Part shown: positions 1-8,900 of the stretch, in pieces
How positions within the stretch are numbered: position 1 is the first letter of the stretch
Layout of the letters: each line of letters starts with the position of its first letter
DNA from: Tindallia sp.
GTDB lineage: Bacteria; Bacillota; Clostridia; Peptostreptococcales; Tindalliaceae
NCBI GenBank assembly: GCA_007134225.1
Contig: SLLE01000052.1
Coordinates: 1 to 64,000, forward strand
Reading direction: 5' to 3'
Length of the DNA: 64,000 bases
Translations under genes and position numbers: made by a program
Notes under the pieces: generated by a model
Seen by the model: the letters and a program-made list of their open reading frames with translations, nothing else
Database searches by the model: none
Told to the model about the DNA's origin: nothing

Positions 1-1523
1 AGCCCTTCTCTTAGCAGGTTGATTCCCACTAACACATCAAAAACACCAAGGCGCAGCTCCCGGATAATTTCCATTCTTTCCATGGTATCAATATCCGAGT
101 GCAGGTATCTTACTTTTATGCTGGCTTCCGTCAAATAACGGGTCAGGTCTTCTGCCATTTTTTTTGTTAAGGTGGTAATCAAAACACGTTGTTTTTTCTC
201 CGCACAGAGATGGATCTCTCCGATCAGATCGTCAATTTGCCCCTGTACCGAGCGAATATGGATCGCCGGATCGATCAGGCCGGTGGGTCTTAAAAGTTGT
301 TCTATCACTTTCTGACTGTGCTCCATTTCATAGGGGCCTGGTGTGGCGCTGACATACACGGCCTGATTCACCAATTTTTCAAACTCCTGAAAATTCAAAG
401 GTCGATTGTCAAAAGCCGAGGGAAGTCTGAATCCGTATTCCACTAATGATTCTTTCCGAGATCGGTCGCCGCCGTGCATGCCTCTGATTTGCGGAAGTGT
501 TACATGTGACTCGTCAATTAGCAGCAAAAAATCTTCCGGAAAATAATCAATCAAAGTGAAAGGGCGACTACCGGCAGGTCTTCCTGTCAGATGTCTGGAG
601 TAGTTTTCAATTCCCTGGCAGTAACCCATTTCCCTTAGCATTTCTATGTCATATTTGGTTCGCTGTTCAATTCGTTGCGCTTCCAGTAATTGATCCTTTC
701 CCTTGAAGTACTCAATTCGTTCTGCCAGTTCTTCTTCAATATTCTCAACAGCTTTTTCCACCTTGTCCCATCGAGTGGCATAGTGAGAAGCAGGAAAAAC
801 AGCTAAGTGCTGACGTGAGCCAATGACTTCGCCTGTCAGCGTATTGATTTCTGTGATCCGGTCTATTTCGTCACCAAAAAATTCAATCCGCTGTGCGTTT
901 TCTGAGGATGAGGCCGGAAAGATTTCCAGTATATCACCCCGTACCCGAAAGGTGCCCCGGGTAAAGTTGATGTCATTTCGGTTATATTGAATATCCGTGA
1001 GCTGTTTCATCACTTCGTCACGATTTCGTTCCATCCCTACTCGCAGTGATACCATTAGTTCTTTGTAATCATCCGGATCCCCTAAACCGTAAATGCAGGA
1101 CACACTGGCAACAATCAGCACATCTCTTCGTTCGAGGAGAGCCGCCGTCGCCGAATGGCGCAGTTTATCAATTTCATCGTTGATAGAAGCATCCTTTTCA
1201 ATGTATAAATCGCTGTGTGCCACATAGGCTTCCGGCTGATAGTAATCGTAGTAACTAACAAAGTATTCAACAGAGTTCTCCGGAAAAAATTCTCTAAATT
1301 CACTGCAGAGCTGAGCTGCCAGGGTTTTGTTATGGGCAATCACTAAAGTCGGTTTTTGCACTTCTTCCACCAGTTTTGCCATGGTATATGTTTTTCCCGA
1401 GCCGGTGACGCCCAACAGCGTTTGATGCTGTAAGCCTTCCCGAATACCGTTGCTTAGGTTTTTTATAGCCTGTGGCTGATCACCCATTGGCTGAAAGTCT
1501 GCCATTACCTTAAATGGTTTCAT
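1..1523 (-). CDS. uvrB: UvrB excinuclease subunit (3' part outside window)
   Basis: Damage-verification helicase of the UvrABC nucleotide excision repair complex, cytoplasmic. The frame is open from an ATG at 1523 to the window edge, giving about 507 of the usual ~660 residues, so the C-terminal helicase part and UvrC-interaction domain are missing here. Visible are the Walker A motif GVTGSGKT near residue 40, the beta-hairpin [11 protein letters not shown] that inserts into damaged DNA, and the DESHV helicase motif. The ORF track omits it because no stop lies in the window. It follows ctpA by about 20 bp, so it is probably cotranscribed; clostridia usually continue with uvrA. Identification is secure. 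Confidence 0.97.
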   Translation of the reverse strand, partial: MKPFKVMADFQPMGDQPQAIKNLSNGIREGLQHQTLLGVTGSGKTYTMAKLVEEVQKPTLVIAHNKTLAAQLCSEFREFFPENSVEYFVSYYDYYQPEAYVAHSDLYIEKDASINDEIDKLRHSATAALLERRDVLIVASVSCIYGLGDPDDYKELMVSLRVGMERNRDEVMKQLTDIQYNRNDINFTRGTFRVRGDILEIFPASSSENAQRIEFFGDEIDRITEINTLTGEVIGSRQHLAVFPASHYATRWDKVEKAVENIEEELAERIEYFKGKDQLLEAQRIEQRTKYDIEMLREMGYCQGIENYSRHLTGRPAGSRPFTLIDYFPEDFLLLIDESHVTLPQIRGMHGGDRSRKESLVEYGFRLPSAFDNRPLNFQEFEKLVNQAVYVSATPGPYEMEHSQKVIEQLLRPTGLIDPAIHIRSVQGQIDDLIGEIHLCAEKKQRVLITTLTKKMAEDLTRYLTEASIKVRYLHSDIDTMERMEIIRELRLGVFDVLVGINLLREG

Positions 1524-1542
1524 TCAATCATCACCTTCATTT

Positions 1543-2751
1543 TTATTGCAGTAATTCGACGGCTCGCAGCAATTGGGGATCTTCATCAAAGTCCAGGTCA
1601 TGGCCTTCCATCCACATCTCGTCCGGTATTTCAACAATGTGATCCGGTTCTATGCCTCTTTCATGGATATTGCGTCCGGAGGGAGTAAAATATTCCGAAA
1701 CCGTGAACTTAAAACCCGTCCCGTCCGGCAGCTGCTGCATTTCCTGAACCAGACCTTTTCCAAAGGACTGTTCTCCCACCAGTGTTGCTTTTCCGTGATC
1801 CTGAAGTGCTCCTGCCAGTATTTCAGACGCACTGGCAGATCCTTCGTTGATTAAAACCACCAGTTCAACGTCATAGCGCCCTGCATCGGAGTATTCTTCC
1901 TTCCGGTTGCCATGCCGGTCTTCTGTGTAGACAATTAGTTCTTCTCCCAGCAGCATATCGGAAATTTTGATGGCGGAGGTTAATAATCCTCCGGGGTTGT
2001 TCCGAAGATCCAATACGATCTTGGAGATGCCCTGATTTGTCAGGTCATTCATATGTGTCTGAAAGTCGCCAGCGGTTTGTTCGTCAAAGTTTGTAACGCG
2101 TACATAGCCAATTTGATCTTCCATCACTTCCGAACGAACAGACTGAATGCGGATAACTTCGCGCGTGATAGATATATCAACAGGTTCTGACTGGTTGCGT
2201 TTCATCACTTCCAGTTTCACTTTCGTATCTGCATCTCCCCGCATAAGAGAGACAGCATCGTCCAACCGGTTGCCTGAGACACTCTCATCATCCACGCGAA
2301 GGATTCTGTCTCCGGTATTCAGCCCAGCCCTTTCTCCAGGGGTATCCTCGATGGGTGATACAACAGAAACATATCCATCCTCATCAGCAGTAACGATGAT
2401 GCCAATGCCTCCATAAATGCCCTGGGTACTCATCATTATGTCGGACATATCCTTGGCATCCAGATAGGTTGTGTATGGATCTTCCACTGCGTCAAACATG
2501 CCATGGATGGCGCCGTCAATAAGGGCTTCTTCTTGCAGTTCCAGATAATATTCCTCCAGCAAAAAGTGTTTTAACTGGATTAATTTTCCCATATTGTCGT
2601 TCTCTTCGTTCATGCGCTGGTACATATCCCGACTGATAATGGTCTTGTCACCGACGCTCAAAGCCACCAGATTACTGACACTAAAAGTAATGAAAGCGGT
2701 CATCAGAATCAGCAGGATTGCTCCCGCAAATGCTTTCTTTTTGCTTATCAT
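1543..2751 (-). CDS. ctpA: Carboxyl-terminal processing protease, S41 family with PDZ domain
   Basis: Membrane-anchored serine protease of the CtpA/Prc family, cutting proteins near their C-termini outside the membrane. I start it at MISKKK (2751), which has AAAGGAG seven bases upstream; the track's longer ORF adds 24 residues without a ribosome site. Residues ~5-28 form a signal anchor. A PDZ domain follows (GGIGIIV... to ~200), then the S41 core with LDLRNNPGG and the catalytic Ser/Lys region GSASASEI...SFGKG. At 402 aa the length is normal. It follows the EnvC-like gene and precedes uvrB. A terminator in the gap suggests partial uncoupling from ftsEX. Similar proteases regulate wall hydrolases, which is plausible here but inferred. 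Confidence 0.93.
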   Translation of the reverse strand: MISKKKAFAGAILLILMTAFITFSVSNLVALSVGDKTIISRDMYQRMNEENDNMGKLIQLKHFLLEEYYLELQEEALIDGAIHGMFDAVEDPYTTYLDAKDMSDIMMSTQGIYGGIGIIVTADEDGYVSVVSPIEDTPGERAGLNTGDRILRVDDESVSGNRLDDAVSLMRGDADTKVKLEVMKRNQSEPVDISITREVIRIQSVRSEVMEDQIGYVRVTNFDEQTAGDFQTHMNDLTNQGISKIVLDLRNNPGGLLTSAIKISDMLLGEELIVYTEDRHGNRKEEYSDAGRYDVELVVLINEGSASASEILAGALQDHGKATLVGEQSFGKGLVQEMQQLPDGTGFKFTVSEYFTPSGRNIHERGIEPDHIVEIPDEMWMEGHDLDFDEDPQLLRAVELLQ

Positions 2752-2845
2752 AAAAAAACTCCTTTGGGTTTTAATTCCTTGCCTCTGATTATTGTACCTT
2801 ATATTTTCTTCACTGGCTACCATATAAGAGTTACTTGCACAAGAA

Positions 2846-2868
2846 AAAACCCCTGCAAGAGGGGTTTT
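2846..2868 (-). terminator. Rho-independent terminator after the EnvC-like gene
   Basis: On the minus strand AAAACCCC and GGGGTTTT pair around a seven-base loop and are followed by a T-run. It sits between the EnvC-like stop codon and the ctpA ribosome site, so it should end most ftsEX-envC transcripts and leave ctpA-uvrB to read-through or an unseen promoter. Confidence 0.85.
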
Positions 2869-2883
2869 AGGTTTGAGCTCGTT

Positions 2884-4011
2884 CTATCTAAGCCAGGGCA
2901 TCGGATCCACGTATTTCCCGTTTTTACGGACTTCGAAATGAAGGTGTGGGCCAGTGGACATTCCGGTGCTGCCGACTTTAGCGATGGTTTGTCCGGCATC
3001 CACTCGCTGTCCTTCCGATACCAACAGGGTATTGCAGTGGGCATATAGGGTAATGATTCCGCCGCCATGATCAACAAAAACCGTCCGGCCATAGCCGCCG
3101 CGGTTACCGGCAAAAGCAACGGTTCCTGATCCTGCAGCGATGATGTTGGTGCCGGTAGGTGCCGGGATATCAATTCCTGAGTGAAAGCGTCTCGTTCCAA
3201 GGATGGGATGAATTCGGTTCCCATAGGGAGATGAAATACGGCTATGCCCGGGAACCGGCCAGCGTATTTCTCCGCCTTCATAGACTCTGTCGGATTGCAG
3301 GTTCACCAGTACCTGTTCCAGGTTTTTTGCTTCCTTTTCCAGCTGATTCAGTTGGGCTTCCATGGCCTGTTTTTCGGCTTCAAGCTCCGCCTTCAACCTC
3401 TGCTGTTCACCACGGGTTACCACCAGAAACTCACGCTGGTTTTCAACGGTATGCTTAAGCTCTGCCAGGTAACGACGATTGACTTCCAGTTCTGCTTTTT
3501 TATCTTCAATAACAATTCGCTGTTCTTCCATAAACTGAAGCAGTTCAACATCACTCTCCACAATCAGCTTCACCATATCCATGTTACTGAGCAACTCGGA
3601 GAAATCCTTTGAATTAAACAGCACTTCTGCGTAGGCCACATTTCCATTTCGGTACATGGCATTCAGCCGTTTTGCCAGTAAGTCCTGCTTTTCTTCAATG
3701 GATAAAATAGCTTCTTCCAGCGCCTGTTGTGTGTCTGCTATTCGGTTTTCCGTATCGGTAATCTTATTGTTTAGCGAGTTAAGCTCCTGCTCTGCTTTCT
3801 GGATCTCACCGCTAAGATAGTTCAGCTGTTCCTGAACGCTTTTCTGCTCCCTGGAATTATCACGAATAGCCGCATCTATTCCCTGGCGCTGGTTTTGCAG
3901 TTCCTGAAGCTGTTGATTGACCTGTTCAATTTCACTACCAAATGTAACTGAGCTGAACCCAATGGCAATTAACACCAGTATGGTCACCAGTATTTTATGC
4001 ATTCCTCGCAA
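2884..4011 (-). CDS. EnvC-like murein hydrolase (coiled coil plus M23/LytM)
   Basis: Secreted cell-wall protein: signal peptide, a long Gln/Glu-rich coiled coil (about residues 25-240), and a C-terminal M23/LytM endopeptidase domain. Zinc-ligand motifs are present as FHSGID (HxxxD) and PHLHFEV (HxH), so the domain looks catalytically competent, unlike E. coli EnvC, which only activates amidases. Start: the track's TTG at 4029 lacks a ribosome site. A TTG at 4011 has AAGGGGG seven bases upstream, and an ATG at 4002 is also possible. It follows ftsX by about 30 bp, matching the known FtsEX-coiled-coil hydrolase partnership; FtsEX probably drives its activation across the membrane (inference). 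Confidence 0.9.
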   Translation of the reverse strand: MRGMHKILVTILVLIAIGFSSVTFGSEIEQVNQQLQELQNQRQGIDAAIRDNSREQKSVQEQLNYLSGEIQKAEQELNSLNNKITDTENRIADTQQALEEAILSIEEKQDLLAKRLNAMYRNGNVAYAEVLFNSKDFSELLSNMDMVKLIVESDVELLQFMEEQRIVIEDKKAELEVNRRYLAELKHTVENQREFLVVTRGEQQRLKAELEAEKQAMEAQLNQLEKEAKNLEQVLVNLQSDRVYEGGEIRWPVPGHSRISSPYGNRIHPILGTRRFHSGIDIPAPTGTNIIAAGSGTVAFAGNRGGYGRTVFVDHGGGIITLYAHCNTLLVSEGQRVDAGQTIAKVGSTGMSTGPHLHFEVRKNGKYVDPMPWLR

Positions 4012-4041
4012 TAGACTTCCCCCTTCCAAGAATCACTGCGC

Positions 4042-4944
4042 TTATATTTCCAAGTGCTTTCTCAGGGAAATTATACTTCCCAAAGCTCCCACTCCGGCTC
4101 CCAGAACTGCGAACATAACCAGGGTCCGTTGCATCATTTCTTCCACAGAGAGTAAGTAGGCACTGAAAATAACAAAGAACCGGGTTGTGACCATATCAAA
4201 AATGGTCTGATAACCAAAATAGATAATCGTCAAAGCGATCATTGCACCTACGAGGCCCAAAATGGTTCCTTCCAGAAAAAATGGCCAGCGTATAAACCAG
4301 TTGGTAGCTCCAACGTCTTTCATAATACGAATTTCTCTTTTTCGAGCATTAATCGTAAGCTTAATGGTGTTCGAGATAATAAACGTTGCAATCAGGATTA
4401 GCACGGCAATGACAATTAGACCGATGGATCGAACCAGCCCGGCGATTCGAATCAGGTTGTCAATAATATCCCGATAATATCTGATTTCGTCCACACCGCT
4501 TAGCCCGGCGATTACATCCACCACGTCATCAGAGTACCGAATATGCTCAACATGAACGATGAAGGAGTTAGGCAGCGGATTATCTTCCAGTGTATCCAGC
4601 AAGTACCCCTGCTCACCCCATCTTTCTTTCATGTTGGTTAAGGCCATTTCTTTCGATTCATAATGGATATATGCTACTCCATTGATTTGTCTAATTTCTG
4701 TTCCCAGGTCGTCAATTTTCTGTGAGTCCATATCCTCTTCCAGGTAGACCTGCACGCTGTCGAATTGTGTCTGTGCCAGGCTTGCCAGATGGCCCATGTT
4801 CAAAACAAGTACCATCATCAAACCCAATATAGTGAGGGATGCCGCCACGGAGCTGATGGATGCAACGCTCATCCCTTTGTTCCGCCAAATGCCTTTAAAG
4901 CTCTGTTGCACTATGTACTGAAGGGATCTAAGCTTCATAACCAT
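4042..4944 (-). CDS. ftsX: Cell division protein FtsX
   Basis: Permease-like subunit of the FtsEX complex, which couples ATP hydrolysis at the division or elongation site to extracellular peptidoglycan hydrolases; it does not transport a known substrate. The ~300-aa product has one TM segment near residues 22-45, a large extracellular loop (about 45-170), then three TM segments ending close to the C-terminus, the expected four-TM FtsX layout. The start overlaps the end of ftsE; two ATGs (4944 and 4938) follow an AGGGGG site, and I use the first. Translational coupling with ftsE is likely. Identification rests on topology, size and pairing with ftsE. Confidence 0.95.
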   Translation of the reverse strand: MVMKLRSLQYIVQQSFKGIWRNKGMSVASISSVAASLTILGLMMVLVLNMGHLASLAQTQFDSVQVYLEEDMDSQKIDDLGTEIRQINGVAYIHYESKEMALTNMKERWGEQGYLLDTLEDNPLPNSFIVHVEHIRYSDDVVDVIAGLSGVDEIRYYRDIIDNLIRIAGLVRSIGLIVIAVLILIATFIISNTIKLTINARKREIRIMKDVGATNWFIRWPFFLEGTILGLVGAMIALTIIYFGYQTIFDMVTTRFFVIFSAYLLSVEEMMQRTLVMFAVLGAGVGALGSIISLRKHLEI

Positions 4945-5614
4945 AAATCCCCCTCTGCACATCCCGCACAATATTTCCTTTTTCGATGGCCACAACCCGC
5001 TGCTGCATCACATCTACGATATCTTTTGCATGGGTTGCCATTAAAATCGTGGTTCCACGTCTACTTATGTACCGTAGCACTTTCATGACTTCCCAAGCCG
5101 TATCCGGATCCAGATTCCCTGTGGGTTCATCGGCAATGAGGACAATGGGTCGGTTCACAATAGCTCTGGCGATGGAGACTCTTTGTTTTTCCCCACCAGA
5201 CAGCTGGTGCGGATATTGACTGGCACGATCGCTCAGACCCACCATCCCCAGCATCATCGGCACCTGCCTGCGAATTTCTTTTGGCGATGCACCTATTACC
5301 TGCATGGCAAAGGCCACATTTTCATACAGTGTTTTATCCTCTAAGAGCCTGAAATCTTGGAACACGACGCTGATCTTGCGTCGCAGGTATGGTATCTGTC
5401 TCTGAGAAAGTTTCGTAATATCCTCGCCGTCTACCAGTATTTTCCCAGCGGTTGCCTGCTCTTCTCTCAGGAGCAACTTAATAAAGGTTGATTTTCCAGC
5501 ACCGCTGGGACCAACCAAAAATAAGAACTCTCCCTTTTCAATTTTTAAATTAATATTTTTTAAGGCGTGAACGCCATTTTCATATACTTTGCTTGTATTT
5601 TTGAACTCGATCAA
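4928..5614 (-). CDS. ftsE: Cell division ATP-binding protein FtsE
   Basis: Cytoplasmic ABC ATPase partner of FtsX. Motifs are complete: Walker A GPSGAGKST at residues 35-43, Q-loop near VVFQDFRLL, signature LSGGEKQR, Walker B LIADEPTGNLD, and the switch His in MATHAKDIV. The length, 228 aa, is typical. The only in-frame initiator is TTG at 5614, about ten bases after AGGAG, so it begins at MIEFKN. It is the first gene of the operon ftsE-ftsX-envC. A good minus-strand promoter lies just upstream (TTGCAA, 18 bp, TATAAT). Confidence 0.97.
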   Translation of the reverse strand: MIEFKNTSKVYENGVHALKNINLKIEKGEFLFLVGPSGAGKSTFIKLLLREEQATAGKILVDGEDITKLSQRQIPYLRRKISVVFQDFRLLEDKTLYENVAFAMQVIGASPKEIRRQVPMMLGMVGLSDRASQYPHQLSGGEKQRVSIARAIVNRPIVLIADEPTGNLDPDTAWEVMKVLRYISRRGTTILMATHAKDIVDVMQQRVVAIEKGNIVRDVQRGIYGYEA

Positions 5615-5652
5615 CGAATAACAACTCCTGAAGTTATCTTATTTCAATGTTT

Positions 5653-5682
5653 ATTATAACCTTAACACGAGCATAATTGCAA
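5653..5682 (-). promoter_or_regulatory. Probable sigma-A promoter of ftsEX
   Basis: Minus-strand -35 TTGCAA at 5682-5677 and -10 TATAAT at 5658-5653 with an 18-bp spacer, about 40 bp upstream of the ftsE start. Seen by eye only. Confidence 0.6.
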
Positions 5683-5751
5683 GAAGTCTGTTAAAATGAA
5701 TGAAAAGAGTTGTCAAATTGTAATAATATTCAAACAGAAAGGGCGAATTTC

Positions 5752-6318
5752 GTGAAAAAAGATATTCGAAAAACAATGACAGAAAAGAGAGAATCTCTAA
5801 GCAAGGAATCCGTGCAGCAAAAAAGTCACTCGATTCAGCAACGACTGATTGAAATGAGCGTTTGGAAAGATGCTATGCATATGATGATTTATCTTGACTT
5901 CAGAAATGAAGTGAAAACAGATTCCTTAATTCGAAGCTTTCTTCAGCAGGGAAGGCATGTTTATATTCCTGTTACCAATCCAAAGAATTATCGCTTAACT
6001 GTCTCCGAGTTGAAAGATCCGGAACAGGATCTTCAGGTGGCGAATTTCGGTTTGCTGGAGCCCAAAAAAGAAGCATTAAGGCCATCGGATCCTAAAAAAC
6101 TGGATTTGATCATCGTGCCCGGAGTTGCCTTTGATCGGGACGGATATCGCGTTGGGTTTGGAGCCGGTTATTATGACCGGTTTTTGCCACAGGTACGAGA
6201 TGATGCTGTTTTACTATCTCTGGTTTACGATTTTCAGCTGATGCCACAGGTGCCGCGGGAATCCCACGATATTGCCGTAGACTGGATTGTAACGGAGTCA
6301 GAACTGATTCAATGCTAA
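5752..6318 (+). CDS. 5-formyltetrahydrofolate cyclo-ligase
   Basis: Converts 5-formyl-THF to 5,10-methenyl-THF using ATP, returning a storage/inhibitory folate to the one-carbon pool. The C-terminal signature GYRVGFGAGYYDRFL (about residues 133-150) and the basic N-terminus KKDIRKTM are characteristic. I start it at GTG 5752, preceded by AAAGG about eight bases upstream; the track's TTG at 5710 has no site. This gives 188 aa, normal for the family. It is one of only three plus-strand genes, divergent from ftsE and convergent with the Lon-like gene, with a shared bidirectional terminator after the stop. Confidence 0.93.
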   Translation: MKKDIRKTMTEKRESLSKESVQQKSHSIQQRLIEMSVWKDAMHMMIYLDFRNEVKTDSLIRSFLQQGRHVYIPVTNPKNYRLTVSELKDPEQDLQVANFGLLEPKKEALRPSDPKKLDLIIVPGVAFDRDGYRVGFGAGYYDRFLPQVRDDAVLLSLVYDFQLMPQVPRESHDIAVDWIVTESELIQC

Positions 6319-6351
6319 AAGACAGGCTCCCGTGATCAGGAGCCTGTCTTT
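6318..6351. terminator. Bidirectional terminator between cyclo-ligase and Lon-like gene
   Basis: Thirteen-bp arms AAAGACAGGCTCC / GGAGCCTGTCTTT with an eight-base loop, A-rich on the left and T-rich on the right, placed between two convergent stop codons. It works in both directions on paper. Confidence 0.88.
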
Positions 6352-6353
6352 AA

Positions 6354-8759
6354 TTATTCTTTTGCATTTTTGTATTTGTTTTTCTCTTCTTCGTGGATGC
6401 TTTGGAGTTTATGGTTTACCATGGCGTTGATGGTTCCTTCCGGATAATTGCCTCCTTCATCCGCAACGCCTGCCGGGATTCCAGTGAGGATTTCGATGCC
6501 TTCCTCCGCATGCCCGATGGCGTAGATATTAAATTGTCCATCTTTTACCGCTTCCACCACTTCGTCTTTCAGCATCAGGTTTTTCATATTTTGCTTTGGT
6601 ATGATGACACCCTGATCACCAGTAAATCCCATGATTTTGCATACATCAAAAAATCCTTCGATTTTCTCATTCACACCGCCTATGGGTTGTATCTCTCCAT
6701 TTTGATTGACTGAACCGGTAATCGCAATAGACTGTTTGATGGGTACATTGGCTATGCTGGAAAGAATGCCATAAAGTTCTGTGCTGGAGGCACTGTCTCC
6801 GTCAATCATGGAGTAGCTCTGTTCAAAACTGATACTGACGGAAAGAGAAATCGGATGGTCCTGGGCATATTTTTTACCGAGGTAGCCGCTCAATACATAA
6901 ACGCCTTTTGAATGGATGGGACCGCTTTTGGCAACTTCTCTTTCAATGTTGATAATACCTGGTTTTCCCCGATAGGTTGTTACGGTGATCCGTGTCGGTT
7001 TCCCAAAAGAGTGTTGTCCGGAACCCATTACAACCAGCCCGTTAATTTGTCCTATCTTTTCTCCTGTCACATCCATTAAAAGTGTTCCATCTTCGAATAA
7101 CTCATTTAGTTTTTCTTCGTATTTATTGTTCCGGAATATTCTTTCTTCAATGGCTTTTTCCACATGTTCCAGGGTGACCAGTTCTGCTTCGTCCTCCGAT
7201 GCCCATTGATCGGCTTCGTAAAGCACTTCTACCACATGACTGAAACGAGATGTCAGTTTTTCCTGATGATCTGCCAACCGGGAACTGTATTGGATGACTC
7301 TGCATACTGCTGAACGGTCAAAATCCTTGAGACCTACTTCTTCACAATGGGTTGCAATAAAAGCAGCCATTTTTTCCATGTTTTGCTGATCTTTACTCAT
7401 TTCCGTATCAAATTCAGCCATAATTTTAAATAACTTTTTAAAATCTTCATCCAATGCATAAAGCAGGCTGTAGGTATAGGCATCACCAATTAATAACACT
7501 TTGATGTTCAGTGGTATCGGTTCCGGTTTCAGCATGGACGTAACCATCAAACCCATCTGCTGAGACAAATTCTCGATGTTAATTACACCGGTTTTAAGGG
7601 CTCGTTTCAGCGTATCCCAAGCATAGGGCTGTAAGAGGATTTCTCTGGTATGCAACACTAAAAAGCCGCCATTGGCCATATGCAAGGATCCAGCTTTTAT
7701 TTGAGTGAAGTCTGTTTTCAGGGCTCCCATTTCATTTTTATACTCGATGGCTCCCATTAGGTTATAAAAGGTGGGGTGGCTCTCGTTGATAATAGGAGCA
7801 TGCTCCGTTTCACTATGATCGACAAACAGATTGACCCGATACCTTGTCTGAAAGTCGTCGCTGACTTTTTTCATGAAAAAAGCTGCTCCTTTATCTTGAG
7901 AAACATCTTCCTTCTTTCGAAAACGTTGGATATTTTCAACAATATCCCGCTCCATCTCATTGATATACTCTCTGATTTCCTTTCGGTGGTTATAACGATT
8001 CAGCAGCTTTTTGATATAGTAATTGATCACATCATAGCCCGTCTGTTCGTCCAGTTTCTTCATTTTTCGCCTTAATTTTTCCTCCAAGTCTTTGATTTCA
8101 TTAAACATTTCAAACGTTTTCAGGCTCAGTTCGTTAGATTTTTCCCGAATTTCATCCATTTTTTCCGCCGACAGGCTTTCGTATTCCTCCTGGTTCATGG
8201 GTCTGTCATCGACAATGGGAATCGTCGCCAATCCATGTTCTGTTTCTTTAAACATGAATCCATATTCGGCAGCCACTTCGTTGAGTTTTTTCAGCATTTC
8301 CTGGTTTTTTTGCTGGTATTCTTTCACCAATTCTGTTTTTTTCGTTTCATAATCAGTGCTTCGAAAAGCCGTTATAATTTCTCTGCGTATTTGTTCAATC
8401 ATGGATTCGATGTCTTTTTTAAATTGACGTCCCACTCCTGCTTCCATTCCCAGTGCTTTAGGTTTATCCGGATGCTTAAAGTTGTATACATACACCCAGT
8501 CTTGTGGTGCTGGCATGCTCTCTGCGTAGGAGCGGGCAATGGATTCCGAATAACTGCTTCTTCCGGTACCGCTCAAACCTGAAATATAAATGTTATAGCC
8601 GCGTTTGTTCATTTTCAGGCCAAATTCCAGTGACTTTGCAGCCCGATCCTGGCCGATGATTCCTTTTAAAGGTTTCAGCTCTTTAGTTGTGTTGAAGCTG
8701 AAGCTGTCTGTTGAACAGAAGCTGTTCAATTGCTGCCAGTCTAATTTGTATTTCTCCAT
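6354..8759 (-). CDS. Lon-like S16 protease (LonB-type, AAA_32 family)
   Basis: Soluble AAA+ serine protease of the Lon superfamily, resembling the clostridial/archaeal LonB-like group rather than housekeeping LonA. The start is MEKYKL at 8759 with AAAGGGGG nine bases upstream, giving 801 aa. The Walker A region reads GLSGTGRSS (61-69), with Arg where Lys is usual, as in this subfamily. A charged coiled-coil insertion spans about 110-290. The C-terminal protease domain has Ser656 in DGDSAS and Lys699 in GGVNEKIEG; the 43-residue spacing matches the Ser-Lys dyad of known Lon proteases. Monocistronic. Substrates unknown; probably protein quality control or stress. Confidence 0.9.
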   Translation of the reverse strand: MEKYKLDWQQLNSFCSTDSFSFNTTKELKPLKGIIGQDRAAKSLEFGLKMNKRGYNIYISGLSGTGRSSYSESIARSYAESMPAPQDWVYVYNFKHPDKPKALGMEAGVGRQFKKDIESMIEQIRREIITAFRSTDYETKKTELVKEYQQKNQEMLKKLNEVAAEYGFMFKETEHGLATIPIVDDRPMNQEEYESLSAEKMDEIREKSNELSLKTFEMFNEIKDLEEKLRRKMKKLDEQTGYDVINYYIKKLLNRYNHRKEIREYINEMERDIVENIQRFRKKEDVSQDKGAAFFMKKVSDDFQTRYRVNLFVDHSETEHAPIINESHPTFYNLMGAIEYKNEMGALKTDFTQIKAGSLHMANGGFLVLHTREILLQPYAWDTLKRALKTGVINIENLSQQMGLMVTSMLKPEPIPLNIKVLLIGDAYTYSLLYALDEDFKKLFKIMAEFDTEMSKDQQNMEKMAAFIATHCEEVGLKDFDRSAVCRVIQYSSRLADHQEKLTSRFSHVVEVLYEADQWASEDEAELVTLEHVEKAIEERIFRNNKYEEKLNELFEDGTLLMDVTGEKIGQINGLVVMGSGQHSFGKPTRITVTTYRGKPGIINIEREVAKSGPIHSKGVYVLSGYLGKKYAQDHPISLSVSISFEQSYSMIDGDSASSTELYGILSSIANVPIKQSIAITGSVNQNGEIQPIGGVNEKIEGFFDVCKIMGFTGDQGVIIPKQNMKNLMLKDEVVEAVKDGQFNIYAIGHAEEGIEILTGIPAGVADEGGNYPEGTINAMVNHKLQSIHEEEKNKYKNAKE

Positions 8760-8856
8760 GATCCAAATCCCCCTTTGGGTGATGCCATTATCATTAACTG
8801 ACTCTCTATCTGTGTTTATACCATTTTTTCTTCGAATCATTCATTGAAAAAGGATA

Positions 8857-8891
8857 AGAAAAAAGCACCTGTTATATTCAACAGATGCTTT
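8857..8891 (-). terminator. Terminator after the phosphodiester-glycosidase gene
   Basis: Minus-strand arms AAAGCATCTGTT / AACAGGTGCTTT (one G-T pair), six-base loop, then a run of T. It separates this gene from the downstream Lon-like gene. Confidence 0.82.
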
Positions 8892-8900
8892 CATCATTCT

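Noticed and set aside
3244-3612. 122-aa plus-strand ORF opposite the EnvC-like gene
   Set aside because: Arises from the antisense of a coiled-coil coding region; no independent support.
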